Below, piece after piece: positions 29,220-38,516 of a stretch of 64,000 nucleotides of DNA. The DNA is from Pseudarthrobacter sp. GA104 (GTDB lineage Bacteria; Actinomycetota; Actinomycetes; Actinomycetales; Micrococcaceae): positions 3,534,001 through 3,598,000 of the forward strand of contig NZ_WOWL01000001.1 of the NCBI RefSeq assembly GCF_009741265.1. Reading direction: 5' to 3'. The position numbers and the translations under genes are program-made. The notes below the pieces were generated by a model. It saw only the letters and a program-made list of their open reading frames with translations, made no database searches and had not been told where the DNA came from. Positions within the stretch are counted from its first letter, which is position 1; each line of letters starts with the position of its first letter.

Positions 29220-29708
29220 TTGGCGGAACCACTTGACCGGTACGATGCCGGGCTCACCACGCCCGAAATGGTGATCCTGGAACTGGAGGCAACGGACAAG
29301 GCTGATGCCGCCACGCAACTCGCCAAGCGGCTGTATGCCGCCGGGCGGATTTCGGACCTGGACGGATTCCTCAAGCATGTGAATGCCCGGGAACACCAGC
29401 TGGCCACAGGGCTTCCCGGCGGGATTGGCCTTCCGCACGCCCGCAGCGAGTTTGTTTCCCGCACGTCCATTGCCGTCGGCATCGCCAAGTACGGACATGC
29501 CCTGGACTTTGGCGCGGCGGACGGTCCCGCTACCGTGATCCTGCTCATCGCCACCCCCGCGAGTTCCTTCTCGGACCATCTCGAAGTCCTGGCAACCTTG
29601 GCCCGGTCGCTGTCCAAGGAGTCGTTCCGGGAGTCGCTGCGCCGGGCTTACGATCCTGAGGTGATTGCGGAGCTCATCAACTCGAGCCTGGTGTTCTTCG
29701 ATCACTAG
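29220..29708 (+). CDS. Stand-alone PTS EIIA domain protein (fructose/nitrogen type)
   Basis: The 162-residue protein is a single EIIA domain of the fructose/mannitol/Ntr group; the phosphorylated His is in GIGLPHARSE (His73). It can receive a phosphate from HPr, but no EIIB or EIIC gene is adjacent, so its partner is elsewhere or its role is regulatory. Translation appears to start at TTG, seven or so bases after GAAGGGA. It lies 41 bases after glpD, which hints at a link between PTS state and glycerol metabolism, an inference from position only. Confidence 0.85.
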   Translation: MAEPLDRYDAGLTTPEMVILELEATDKADAATQLAKRLYAAGRISDLDGFLKHVNAREHQLATGLPGGIGLPHARSEFVSRTSIAVGIAKYGHALDFGAADGPATVILLIATPASSFSDHLEVLATLARSLSKESFRESLRRAYDPEVIAELINSSLVFFDH

Positions 29709-29815
29709 GCAGCCCCAGCCAACCACCCGGGCCACCGGGACCGACCGTCCGGTGCGGTTCCTGCCGCCGTCCCGGCGTTTAGTTGTTCTACAGCGGCACG
29801 AAGTACGGTTAAGAC

Positions 29816-30652
29816 GTGTGGAAAACAGCCCTTAAGCCCCGATGGATCGCCGGTTTTGTCTTCGCGATCGCCATCTCCGGGGTCTTCGTGCTGCTGAGCC
29901 AGTGGCAGTTCGGGCGGTCCACCAGGCCCGAAATCCCCGCCAACCCCGCCACCGAACAGGTCCGGCCCCTCACTGAAACCCTGCAGCCCGGCGAGTTCTT
30001 CCACGGAACGGATGCCGACCAGATGGTTTCGGCAGAGGGATCCTATGATCCCGCAAAGCAGCTGCTGGTTCCCGGCCGGCTTCACGACGGCAGGCCAGGC
30101 TACTGGGTAGTTACCGCCTTTGCCGTCTCCGGCGCACCCACGCTGAGCGGCGTTGCCGCCTCACCCCAGACGTGGATCCCGGTGGCCCGCGGCTGGGTGG
30201 CGGACCGTGCGGCTGCTCCAGCGCCGCCGTCGGGCATCCTCCAACTGACGGGGCGGCTCCTGCCGTCCGAGGCGCCCGTGCCGGGAACGGCACCCCGGCC
30301 GGGAGAAGCCACCGCGGTTTCCGTGGCTGAGCTGATCAACTACTGGGAGGTCAGCAGCTACCCCGGTTTCCTCGCCGCCACCGCGGAAATAACGGGCGGT
30401 GAGGACGTCAGCCCGGCTGCCGTGCCCGGCGAGCTCCTTCCCCTGAACATCGGCCCGCAGCCGCCGGCCCAGCAGATCAACTGGCTAAATCTCTTCTATT
30501 CCCTCGAATGGGTGGTCTTCGCCGGCTTTGCCCTCTTCATCTGGTGGCGGCTCGTCAAGGACGACTACCACCGCGACCTCGAGGACAGCCTTGAGGAAGA
30601 AGACGAAGACACCCTGCATCCCGAACACAACCAGCAAAAGGTACAGCCATGA
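29816..30652 (+). CDS. SURF1 family protein
   Basis: SURF1 assists assembly of cytochrome c oxidase at the membrane. The 278-residue protein has the expected plan: one N-terminal transmembrane helix (about 10-28, ending in LSQWQFGRS), an extracytoplasmic central part with WVPVARGWV-like WIPVARGWVAD, and a C-terminal helix (about 235-258). The end carries an acidic tail (EDSLEEEDEDT). GTG start with TACGGT six bases upstream. The stop overlaps the next ATG (ATGA). Confidence 0.9.
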   Translation: MWKTALKPRWIAGFVFAIAISGVFVLLSQWQFGRSTRPEIPANPATEQVRPLTETLQPGEFFHGTDADQMVSAEGSYDPAKQLLVPGRLHDGRPGYWVVTAFAVSGAPTLSGVAASPQTWIPVARGWVADRAAAPAPPSGILQLTGRLLPSEAPVPGTAPRPGEATAVSVAELINYWEVSSYPGFLAATAEITGGEDVSPAAVPGELLPLNIGPQPPAQQINWLNLFYSLEWVVFAGFALFIWWRLVKDDYHRDLEDSLEEEDEDTLHPEHNQQKVQP

Positions 30653-31191
30653 TCGACCCGAAACCGGCCAACCCCGCCTCTGCCACAGGCAGTAACACAG
30701 GCACCAACACCGGCGCCAGCCCGGCAGGAAAGTCCGCCGGCAGGAAGCGGCGCTTCGGCGGGACTGAGGCCCAGATCCGCTCTGCCCTGAAGTTCTACAA
30801 GGTGCTCGCCTACCTGACCGGCACCATGCTGCTGCTGCTCTGCGCCGAACTGGCCGCCCGGTACGGCTTCGGGCAGTACCTGTTTGCCGGCGGCACCAAC
30901 GCCGTTACCGGGCAGCCTTTCGGCTTCGGTTTTGCCGATGCGGAGCCTCCGGGTGTGCTGGGAGGCGTCAACCTGTCCGTGGCCGTCCTGATTGTGCACG
31001 GCTGGATGTACGTGGTGTACCTGATCTCCAACTTCCGGCTCTGGTCCCTGATGCGCTGGCCGTTCCTCAAACTGGTCCTGCTGGCACTGGGCGGCGTGGT
31101 TCCTTTCCTCTCCTTCATCGTGGAAAAGAAAGTCCACGCCGAGGTTGAGGCGGAGCTGGCCGCCAACCCCCAGGCACCCCGGCGCTACTGA
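30649..31191 (+). CDS. DUF3817 membrane protein
   Basis: The 180-residue product has a polar Thr/Ser/Asn-rich N-terminus (1-40) and three or four transmembrane segments with FYKVLAYLTGTMLLLL and VHGWMYVVYLISNFRLW, the DUF3817 pattern. Function is unknown; the family often sits next to SURF1 and guaA in Micrococcaceae (recollection). It overlaps SURF1 by four bases and is followed after 90 bases by guaA. Confidence 0.85.
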   Translation: MIDPKPANPASATGSNTGTNTGASPAGKSAGRKRRFGGTEAQIRSALKFYKVLAYLTGTMLLLLCAELAARYGFGQYLFAGGTNAVTGQPFGFGFADAEPPGVLGGVNLSVAVLIVHGWMYVVYLISNFRLWSLMRWPFLKLVLLALGGVVPFLSFIVEKKVHAEVEAELAANPQAPRRY

Positions 31192-31281
31192 CCGGCAATG
31201 GCCGGGGCTGCCCGCCGGGGAGTCTGCTCCGTCACAGCACCGCTTCTCAAGGTGCGCCGGCGCAACGGCGCAAAGTAGGCT

Positions 31282-32877
31282 ATGACGGTGACTACTCCCA
31301 CTGCATCCCAGACTTCCCAGAAGCCGGTGCTGGTTGTTGACTACGGTGCCCAGTACGCGCAGCTGATTGCCCGCCGCGTCCGGGAAGCAAACGTGTATTC
31401 GGAAGTGGTTCCGCATACTTACACCACCGAGCAGCTCCTGGCCAAGAACCCCGCCGCCATCATCCTGTCCGGCGGCCCCTCCAGCGTTTACGCTGACGGG
31501 GCCCCGAGCGTCGGTGCCGACCTCTTCGAGGCCGGGGTCCCGGTCTTCGGCATCTGCTACGGCTTCCAGGCCATGGCGAACGCCCTCGGCGGCAAGGTGG
31601 ACAAGACCGGGCTGCGCGAGTACGGCTCAACCCAGACCACCATCATCGGTGAAGGCCGCTCGGTCCTGGAAGGCATGCCCCAGCACCAGAACACCTGGAT
31701 GAGCCACGGCGACTCCGTCCACGAGGCCCCGGAAGGCTTTGAAGTGCTGGCGACGACGGCGGGCGCCGAAGTGGCTGCCTTCGCCAACGAGGAGAAGGGC
31801 CTGTTCGGCGTGCAGTGGCACCCCGAGGTAAAGCACTCCGCCTACGGCCAGCAGGTCCTGGAAAACTTCCTCTTCAAGGGTGCCCGGATCGAGCCCAACT
31901 GGACCACCGGGAACATCCTCGAGGAGCAGGTGGAACGGATCCGGAAGCAGATCGGTGATGCGAGGGTCATCTGCGGCCTCTCCGGCGGCGTGGATTCCGC
32001 CGTCGCCGCGGCCCTGGTGCAGCGCGCCGTCGGTGACCAGCTGACCTGTGTGTTCGTGGACCACGGACTGCTGCGCGAAGGCGAAGCCGAGCAGGTGGAG
32101 CGCGACTTCGTGGCCGCCACCGGCGTGAAGCTGTATGTCGCGAACGAGCAGGAGCGCTTCCTGTCCGCGCTTGCCGGCGTCAGCGATCCCGAAACCAAAC
32201 GCAAGATCATCGGCCGCGAGTTCATCCGCGCGTTCGAGGAAGCCGAACTGGCCATCATCGCCGAGGCCGCCGCCCACGGCGAGAAGATCAAGTTCCTGGT
32301 CCAGGGAACCCTCTACCCGGACGTCGTCGAAAGCGGCGGTGGCGAGGGCGCAGCGAACATCAAGAGCCACCACAACGTGGGCGGCCTGCCCGAGGACCTG
32401 CAGTTCGAGCTCGTCGAACCGCTTCGGGCACTCTTCAAGGACGAAGTCCGCGCCGTGGGTGCACAGCTGGGCCTGCCCCAGGAAATCGTGGGTCGCCAGC
32501 CCTTCCCCGGCCCCGGCCTCGGGATCCGGATCGTCGGCGAGGTCACCAAGGAGCGCCTTGACCTGCTGCGCAAGGCCGACGCCATCGCGCGCGCCGAGCT
32601 GACCGCCGCGGGCCTGGACAACGAGGTCTGGCAGATGCCCGTGGTGCTGCTGGCTGACGTGCGCAGCGTCGGAGTCATGGGTGACGGCCGCACCTACGGC
32701 CACCCCATCGTGCTCCGCCCCGTCTCCTCCGAGGACGCCATGACGGCGGACTGGTCCCGGCTTCCGTACGAACTGCTGGCCAGGATCTCCAACCGCATCA
32801 CCAACGAGGTGGAAGGCGTCAACCGCGTGGTGCTCGACGTCACCAGCAAGCCGCCGGGAACCATCGAGTGGGAGTAG
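31282..32877 (+). CDS. guaA: GMP synthase (glutamine-hydrolysing)
   Basis: GuaA converts XMP to GMP with ATP and glutamine. The 531-residue enzyme has the class I glutamine amidotransferase domain with nucleophile Cys92 (GICYGFQ) and the His180/Glu182 pair (QWHPEV), the ATP pyrophosphatase domain with the PP-loop SGGVDS (about 234-239), and the GMPS dimerisation domain ending in KPPGTIEWE. The TAGGCT at 31276-31281 abuts the ATG; if it is the -10 box, the transcript would begin near 31288, and the GTG there (two codons later) would be the real leaderless start. Confidence 0.97.
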   Translation: MTVTTPTASQTSQKPVLVVDYGAQYAQLIARRVREANVYSEVVPHTYTTEQLLAKNPAAIILSGGPSSVYADGAPSVGADLFEAGVPVFGICYGFQAMANALGGKVDKTGLREYGSTQTTIIGEGRSVLEGMPQHQNTWMSHGDSVHEAPEGFEVLATTAGAEVAAFANEEKGLFGVQWHPEVKHSAYGQQVLENFLFKGARIEPNWTTGNILEEQVERIRKQIGDARVICGLSGGVDSAVAAALVQRAVGDQLTCVFVDHGLLREGEAEQVERDFVAATGVKLYVANEQERFLSALAGVSDPETKRKIIGREFIRAFEEAELAIIAEAAAHGEKIKFLVQGTLYPDVVESGGGEGAANIKSHHNVGGLPEDLQFELVEPLRALFKDEVRAVGAQLGLPQEIVGRQPFPGPGLGIRIVGEVTKERLDLLRKADAIARAELTAAGLDNEVWQMPVVLLADVRSVGVMGDGRTYGHPIVLRPVSSEDAMTADWSRLPYELLARISNRITNEVEGVNRVVLDVTSKPPGTIEWE

Positions 32878-32884
32878 CATCCTG

Positions 32885-32918
32885 AGTGGCCGGCCTCCGT
32901 CAAGGGAGGCCGGCCACT
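32885..32918 (+). terminator. Hairpin after guaA, probable transcription end
   Basis: Perfect 14-bp GC-rich stem (32885-32898 with 32905-32918) with a six-base loop starts eight bases after the guaA stop. There is no T-run, so it may need another factor, as is common in actinobacteria. Confidence 0.7.
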
Positions 32919-33007
32919 GGTGTTCCGGGGTGAAATCGTCCGGAATTTCGGGGCGCGCAGTGTTGCGGTCTCTCAGTCCCGCCGCCTAAGCGGCTACTCT
33001 CGAACCT

Positions 33008-36000
33008 ATGCCCGTATGGTCCAGGACGTCACGTGCAAGCGCAGAAAAGAAGGCAGTAGTGTCAGTTGGTCAAGGCCACCCGGAGGGCTCCGAGGAGCTC
33101 CGCAAATGGCTGTCCGGGCTTAAACCCGTCACCGGGGCGGACACAATGCTGCGCTTCACCAAGACTCCCGAAGGTTCCATCGATCTGACACACGCCCACC
33201 CGTCCGGGCTGGCCCAGCTCATGGCCGGACGCAAGACGCGGCTGTCCACCCTGATCCGGGACCGCCAGCAGTACGTCGTCGCAGCCAGGGCATCCCGGAA
33301 CATCAGGTCTAAGATCTTCGAGCTTTCCAATGAGCGCGGCATTGACGCCGGCTACCTCTCCGCAGGCACCGTGGTGTGGACTTCCGCCGTCGGCGGCAAG
33401 CCCCAGCGCGTCTCGGCGCCGGTCATGCTCACGGCCATTTCCCTGACCGTCAGGCCGGGGGAGGACGACTACGAACTCCAGCTGACCGAGCAGGCGCACA
33501 TCAACCCCGCCCTGGTGCGGCACCTGAAGAACATCCACGGCATTGTCTTTGACGTCAACGCCGTCACCCGGCTTGCGTACAGCACGGCCCGCTTCGATCC
33601 GCAGCCCGTCCTGGACCGGCTGGGCACGCTGATCAGGCCCATCCACGGCGCAGAAGCCCAGCACAACCTGCTGGTTTCAACCTTCGCGGACCTCTCGGGC
33701 AACCTGGATGACCCGTGGATCAACGACTCCAACCCGCTCATCTCCGCGCTGGCCACCGCGGGCGGAGGCGAAATGGTGGACGTCGAGGAGCCGGATCCCT
33801 CACGCTTCCCTCCCCTGGACAGCAGGCACCCCCAGGACGAACTGCTCCTGCTGGACGCGGACACGGACCAGCAGTACGTCATAGACGCTGCCCGTGCCGG
33901 GGATTCCCTGGTGGTCAGGACCCCGCCGGGCACCGGCCAGACCCAGACCGCCATCAACACCATCGGTGCGTTGGTGGATGCCGGAAAAACCGTCCTGGTG
34001 GTGGGGGACCGCCGCGCCAGCCTCAACGAAGTATCCGGCCAGCTGGAGGGCCTGGGCCTGGAGTCCATCCTCTTCCAGCTGTCCGGAAACGTCACCGCCC
34101 AGCAGCTGAAAGCCCAGCTGGTCCGGGCCATCGTCCGCAACGAAAAGTCGCTTGAACCCCAGCTGGGAAATCTCCACAACACCCTCACGGAGCACCGCCA
34201 CGCCCTGATGGACCACGTGGCCTCGCTCCACAACGTCAGGCAGCGGTGGGGCTGCTCCCCGTACCAGGCCATGCAGTCGCTGGCGGAGCTCACCGCCATC
34301 CACCCTGCCCCGGCCACCACCGTCCGGCTGAAGCGGAGCGTCCTGGACAGCATCCGGGACCGTGACGAGCTTGCAGGCAGGCTCCGCCGGGCAGCTGAGC
34401 TGGGCAGCTTCAGCAAGGCCTCCACCACCAGCCCGTGGCATGGCGCCCGGCTGCTGACGCGCAAAGAGACCGAGGAAGCGCAGGAACTGGTCCGCTCCGT
34501 GGAGAAGAGCCTGCCTGCGCTGCGCGACCGCATGGAGGCGGTTGCCGAGCACGCGGAAATCCGGCTGGGTGCCTCCTTTGCGGAGTGGGGCGAGCAGCTT
34601 GAGCTCCTGGTGGCGGTGCGGGGCAGCCTGGACAAGTTCACGCCGGACATCTTCGACCGCCCGGTCACGGACCTCATTTCCGCCACCGCGCCCTCGGCCT
34701 GGCGCAAGGAGCGCGGCATTGAGATGACCTCCATGCAGCGTTCAAGGCTGCGCAGGGTCGCGAAGGAGTACGTACGGCCCGGGGTTCACATTGCCGACCT
34801 TCACACCTCCCTGCTGCTGGTGCAGGAGCAGCGGGCGCTGTGGGCAGGCTATGCGACCACGCAGCGGCATCCCGCCGTGCCGTCCGGGCTCGCCGAGATG
34901 AACGCGATGTACCGTTCGCTGGACGGCGACCTGGCCCGCCTGGGTGAGGCCCTGCGGCACACGGAGGCCGGCGGTTCCTTGGCTGCCGTGCGCTACGAAG
35001 AGCTCATGGAGCGCCTTGGACGGCTGGTGGCGGATACCGACACACTGAAGACACTGCCCGAGCGCACCCTGCTGGTTGAGAACATGCGCGAGCACGGGCT
35101 CGGTGAGCTCCTCGCCGACCTCGCCGAGCGCGAGGTTCCCGCAGGCTCGGTGGGGGCCGAACTTGAGCTGGCATGGTGGCAGTCCGCCCTTGAAGCGATG
35201 ATCAGCGGCGACGACTATCTGGCCATGTCCGACGGCGACGCGCTGCGGAAGCTGGAGGCCGAGTACCGCCTTGCGGACAACGCCCACATTGCCAGCGGCG
35301 CCGCCCGCCTCCGCTGGGACCTCGCCGAGCGGTGGCGCGGCGCCATCGCCGCGCACCCCCGCCAAGCGGATCTCCTCCGGAGCCTGCTCAAGGATGGCAG
35401 GGTGTCGCTGCCGTCGCTGACGGCGCAGGCGCCTGAACTGATCGGAACCCTGGTGCCGGTCTGGTCCGTGAGCCCCTATCTCATGACCGGCCTGCTGCCG
35501 GCGGAGCAGCGCTTTGACGCGGTGGTCATCCTGGACGCCGAGGCGACGTCGCTCCAGGCGGTGCTGCCGTCCATCGCCCGCGCCAGGCAGGTCATTGCCT
35601 TCGGCGACTCCCGCATCGCCAGCCCCCGCACGTTTACTGTCGGCGTCGAGCGCCTGGCGCCTGGCGAATCGGCGCACCAGCGGGTGGAGAGCGCCTTTGG
35701 TGCCTTGTCCAGGGTACTTCCGGTGTGGCGGCTCAACTTCGTCTACCGGGCGGTGGACGAGGACCTCGTGCTGCAGCTGAGCAAGAACTTTTACGACGGC
35801 GGCCTCCGCAGGCTCCCGGAGGGTCAGTCCGCCACGGGACTGGACCGGTCGCTGCTGGTGGAGTACCTGCCGGACGGCACCGGCTTGCCCAGTGCAGACC
35901 ATGAGGGCGTGGAATCCGTGGTGGCGGAAGTCAACCGCGTGGTCCAGCTGGTCTTCGAGCACGCCCGGCTGCGCCCGCGTACGTCGCTGGCCGTGGTCAC

Positions 36001-37165
36001 GGCAAGCCTCCGCCATGCGGCCAGGATCGGGGAATCCATCCGGCTCCAGCTGCCCAACTACCCGGCCCTGGCGGGCTTCTTCGGAGCCGGCCCCGAGTCA
36101 TTCCGTGTTGTCGACCTTGAACGCGCCCAAGGGCTGGTGCGCGACCATGTCATCTTCTCGCCCGGCTTTGGCCGCACACCGCACGGGCGGGCCCTGCACA
36201 ACTTCGGGCCCCTCTCCGCCGAGGGCGGCCGGGAGAAGTTCGCACTGGCCATGACCCGCGCCCGCAGGTCGATGCACGTTCTCACCTGCTTCCGGCCCGA
36301 GGACCTGGACCACACCAGGCTGACGCACGGCGCCGTGGACCTCTACTCGCTCCTTGACCGTGAAATTGCGGGAAACACGGACCTCGGAACTCCGGCCTCG
36401 CGGGCCGCGGCCAGCGAGCAGGCCCTTGGGGCCGATCCTCTGGTGGCTGACCTTGGAGACCGCCTGCGCGCCCGGGGCGCCCGGGTGTGGCACCAGTATG
36501 ACGGCGCCATCGACGTGGTGGCTGCCGCAGATCCGCTGAGCACCATGGGCCAGGAGGACGCCGACCTCCCCTGGCCTGTGGCGATTGAATCGGATGGCAC
36601 CGAACAGTACCGCGCCCTGAGCGTCCGGGAGCGGAGCCGGCTGCGCCCCCAGCTGCTGGAGCGCCTCGGCTGGCGCTACATGCCGCTGTGGACCATCGAG
36701 GTGTTCACGGATCCGTCCGCCTGCGCCGACCGCATCGCAGGATACCTCGGCCTCGAAAAGAACGCGCTCTCCGGGCGGACGTCCACATCCATCGCCTTCC
36801 TGGACGATGACGTGGACCAGGCGCTCAACGGAATCGATGCCGTGTCCCGGCGCGCGGCATCGGACCATGAACCAGCACAGGGCGGACGCCTGGACAGCAA
36901 GGAGGCGGGTGCCATGGCCCCGGACCACGAGAAGAACGACTCTTCGGACACCGAGCAGTCCGTCGCCGCCGGACCTGCACCCGGGCAGGACCAGGAGGGC
37001 GGCCCCGTTCCCGGCAGCGCATCCACCCCGGGCACGGCCGCCCTGCCTGGCACGGCCGCCTTGCCGAACAAGGCGGCCGAAGACGAAGCCCGGGGCTGGG
37101 GCGACCGCGAAGACGACGACCACGATGCGTGGCTGAAGGAACAGAAACCCCCGCACTGGGGCTGA
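33008..37165 (+). CDS. Large helicase-like ATPase (degenerate Walker motifs) with PDDEXK-like C-terminal domain
   Basis: The 1385-residue protein resembles the DUF4011/AAA_11-type superfamily 1 helicase group. Residues 1-270 are a unique N-terminal part; the ATPase core starts at about 275. The P-loop reads PPGTGQT (306-312): Gln311 replaces the essential Lys. The Walker B region reads ILDAEATS (841-848) instead of DEAS, followed by a GDSR helicase-like motif. A long alpha-helical insert (about 330-780) lies between. Near the C-terminus GAIDVV and VAIESDG (about 1191-1197) followed by RDRLR-like ERSRLRPQLLERLGWR match the restriction-endonuclease-like domain of this family. An acidic, Pro/Ala-rich tail follows. 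TACTCT lies seven bases before the ATG; a GTG at 33059 behind AAAGAAGG is an alternative start. Confidence 0.75.
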   Translation: MPVWSRTSRASAEKKAVVSVGQGHPEGSEELRKWLSGLKPVTGADTMLRFTKTPEGSIDLTHAHPSGLAQLMAGRKTRLSTLIRDRQQYVVAARASRNIRSKIFELSNERGIDAGYLSAGTVVWTSAVGGKPQRVSAPVMLTAISLTVRPGEDDYELQLTEQAHINPALVRHLKNIHGIVFDVNAVTRLAYSTARFDPQPVLDRLGTLIRPIHGAEAQHNLLVSTFADLSGNLDDPWINDSNPLISALATAGGGEMVDVEEPDPSRFPPLDSRHPQDELLLLDADTDQQYVIDAARAGDSLVVRTPPGTGQTQTAINTIGALVDAGKTVLVVGDRRASLNEVSGQLEGLGLESILFQLSGNVTAQQLKAQLVRAIVRNEKSLEPQLGNLHNTLTEHRHALMDHVASLHNVRQRWGCSPYQAMQSLAELTAIHPAPATTVRLKRSVLDSIRDRDELAGRLRRAAELGSFSKASTTSPWHGARLLTRKETEEAQELVRSVEKSLPALRDRMEAVAEHAEIRLGASFAEWGEQLELLVAVRGSLDKFTPDIFDRPVTDLISATAPSAWRKERGIEMTSMQRSRLRRVAKEYVRPGVHIADLHTSLLLVQEQRALWAGYATTQRHPAVPSGLAEMNAMYRSLDGDLARLGEALRHTEAGGSLAAVRYEELMERLGRLVADTDTLKTLPERTLLVENMREHGLGELLADLAEREVPAGSVGAELELAWWQSALEAMISGDDYLAMSDGDALRKLEAEYRLADNAHIASGAARLRWDLAERWRGAIAAHPRQADLLRSLLKDGRVSLPSLTAQAPELIGTLVPVWSVSPYLMTGLLPAEQRFDAVVILDAEATSLQAVLPSIARARQVIAFGDSRIASPRTFTVGVERLAPGESAHQRVESAFGALSRVLPVWRLNFVYRAVDEDLVLQLSKNFYDGGLRRLPEGQSATGLDRSLLVEYLPDGTGLPSADHEGVESVVAEVNRVVQLVFEHARLRPRTSLAVVTASLRHAARIGESIRLQLPNYPALAGFFGAGPESFRVVDLERAQGLVRDHVIFSPGFGRTPHGRALHNFGPLSAEGGREKFALAMTRARRSMHVLTCFRPEDLDHTRLTHGAVDLYSLLDREIAGNTDLGTPASRAAASEQALGADPLVADLGDRLRARGARVWHQYDGAIDVVAAADPLSTMGQEDADLPWPVAIESDGTEQYRALSVRERSRLRPQLLERLGWRYMPLWTIEVFTDPSACADRIAGYLGLEKNALSGRTSTSIAFLDDDVDQALNGIDAVSRRAASDHEPAQGGRLDSKEAGAMAPDHEKNDSSDTEQSVAAGPAPGQDQEGGPVPGSASTPGTAALPGTAALPNKAAEDEARGWGDREDDDHDAWLKEQKPPHWG

Positions 37166-37250
37166 GGCAGGATCGCAGCCGGGGCAGGAGCCTGCGTCCG
37201 TGGAGGTTGGCGCTGTGGCTGCGCGCCGGCCCGGACCATCGCTCGCAGGG

Positions 37251-38018
37251 CTACGGCCCCACCAGGACGAAAAACAGCTTTCCCTGGGTGGAGGCGCCGG
37301 CGAGCCGAACCGCCTGTTCCGGATTGGCGGCCACCACTATGAGTCCGTCCGTCTCCGCCGTGCCCAGCCACTGGCCGCCTTGCCCGCCCTGACCGGAAGT
37401 CCACAACACCGGAACCCCTGAAGCCAGGACCTCCGGTGGCTCCTGCTGGTCGTAGCCGCCGGCTGCCGTTAGCACCACGTTCACGAGCTGCCCCGGGGAG
37501 ACGAGCTGGATGGACGATGGATCCGCCATGCGAAGGGGAACAGCCGCTGACCCTGGGGGAGTGCCGGCGAGCAGCCCCGGACCAAGCAGTTGGGCATCCG
37601 TGAGCAGCTGTCCCTTGCGCAGCGGCGCCGCGAGTTGTTTCCCGGCCGCCTCGCCCGGTCCGTTGAGGAATCCGTCGGCCAGCATGCCCGGCGGTACCTG
37701 GACAGAGGCGAGGTCCGCAGCCGCCATGGCTGTGCCGGCGGGAAGGTCGCGGGCTGCGGCGAGCGCAGGCACCGTGTAGACCGGTGCCGGCGTAAGTTGC
37801 TGGACGGTGATGGCGGCTGCGGCGCAAAGGAGCAGCGCGGCGGCCAGCCGCCTGTTGCGGCTCAGCCAGGAGGCAAAGCGGGCCGGCGGGCGGCGGCGTG
37901 CGTTGTGGCCGGCGGCGCGGCTCCCGCCGTGGGCGCCACTGCGCCGTAAAGCCCCGGGGAGCCCAGGTCCGTGCGACGCGCTTGATACAACCCGGTGTTG
38001 CTGTCCGTGTGCAGGCAT
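37251..38018 (-). CDS. SAF-domain membrane-anchored protein (CpaB/RcpC-like)
   Basis: The 255-residue product has a basic, Gly/Arg-rich N-terminus, one transmembrane helix (about 56-72) and a SAF domain (PVYTVPALAAARDLPAGTAMAAADLASVQ...). SAF domains of CpaB type take part in Flp pilus assembly by binding polysaccharide or peptidoglycan. No other pilus gene is nearby, so a pilus role is uncertain. The ATG has TAGCGT six bases upstream (leaderless). It lies 104 bases downstream of fmdB on the same strand. Confidence 0.7.
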   Translation of the reverse strand: MPAHGQQHRVVSSASHGPGLPGALRRSGAHGGSRAAGHNARRRPPARFASWLSRNRRLAAALLLCAAAAITVQQLTPAPVYTVPALAAARDLPAGTAMAAADLASVQVPPGMLADGFLNGPGEAAGKQLAAPLRKGQLLTDAQLLGPGLLAGTPPGSAAVPLRMADPSSIQLVSPGQLVNVVLTAAGGYDQQEPPEVLASGVPVLWTSGQGGQGGQWLGTAETDGLIVVAANPEQAVRLAGASTQGKLFFVLVGP

Positions 38019-38122
38019 GTGCCCACGCTAAAGCCGCGCATGGCGGCCGCGGCAGGGGCGCCGGCAGCTATGTGGACAACGCAGTCAGCTGCCAGGCAGC
38101 AGCCTGGACCGCGGAACGTGGA

Positions 38123-38395
38123 TCAGCTGGCGGCAGCAGCCGGAGCCGGAGCAGCTGGTGCAGCCGCAGGCGTTGCCGCCGAGGCAGCGGGAGCGGCAGA
38201 AGCCGTGCTGCCCTTGGCATCCCGGGAGTCTGTGCGGTAGAAGCCGGAACCCTTGAAGACAACGCCCACGCTGTTGAACTTCTTGCGCAGGGTACCCTGG
38301 CACTCAGGGCACGACGACAGAGAGCTGTCCGAGAACGACTGGACGATGTCAAAGGCATGGCCGCAATCCTTGCAGGCGTACGCATACGTTGGCAC
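38123..38395 (-). CDS. FmdB-family zinc-ribbon protein under CIRCE control
   Basis: The 90-residue protein starts with an FmdB zinc ribbon (PTYAYACKDCGHAFD ... C8, C11, C29, C32) that probably binds one zinc, and ends in an Ala/Pro repeat tail (about 65-90). FmdB proteins are putative regulators of unclear function. The GTG start is preceded by GAGGAGGAG. Upstream, at 38457-38483, lies a CIRCE operator that adjoins a TAGAAT -10 box (38483-38488, minus strand), so HrcA should repress the gene except during heat or protein-folding stress. Confidence 0.88.
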   Translation of the reverse strand: MPTYAYACKDCGHAFDIVQSFSDSSLSSCPECQGTLRKKFNSVGVVFKGSGFYRTDSRDAKGSTASAAPAASAATPAAAPAAPAPAAAAS

Positions 38396-38456
38396 TGGTG
38401 CTCCTCCTCTTGGGCAAACGAGAGGTCCCGGACTGCCTCTGGATTATGGATGTCCA

Positions 38457-38483
38457 TTAGCAGTCGCAGGGCCTGAGTGCTAA
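38457..38483. promoter_or_regulatory. CIRCE operator upstream of fmdB
   Basis: TTAGCAGTC-N9-GAGTGCTAA differs from the CIRCE consensus at a single base, with exact spacing. On the minus strand TAGAAT (38488-38483) directly borders it, so the operator covers the expected transcription start of fmdB, 62 bases upstream of the start codon. The 5-FTHF cyclo-ligase gene ends 34 bases upstream. Confidence 0.9.
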
Positions 38484-38516
38484 TTCTACCATCCTCGTAC
38501 GCGGGGACTTCCCCGG

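Noticed and set aside
31276..31281. TAGGCT as proof that the guaA ATG at 31282 is wrong
   Set aside because: The box abuts the ATG and suggests a start at the GTG 31288, but a different promoter further upstream cannot be excluded, so the ATG was kept in the coordinates.
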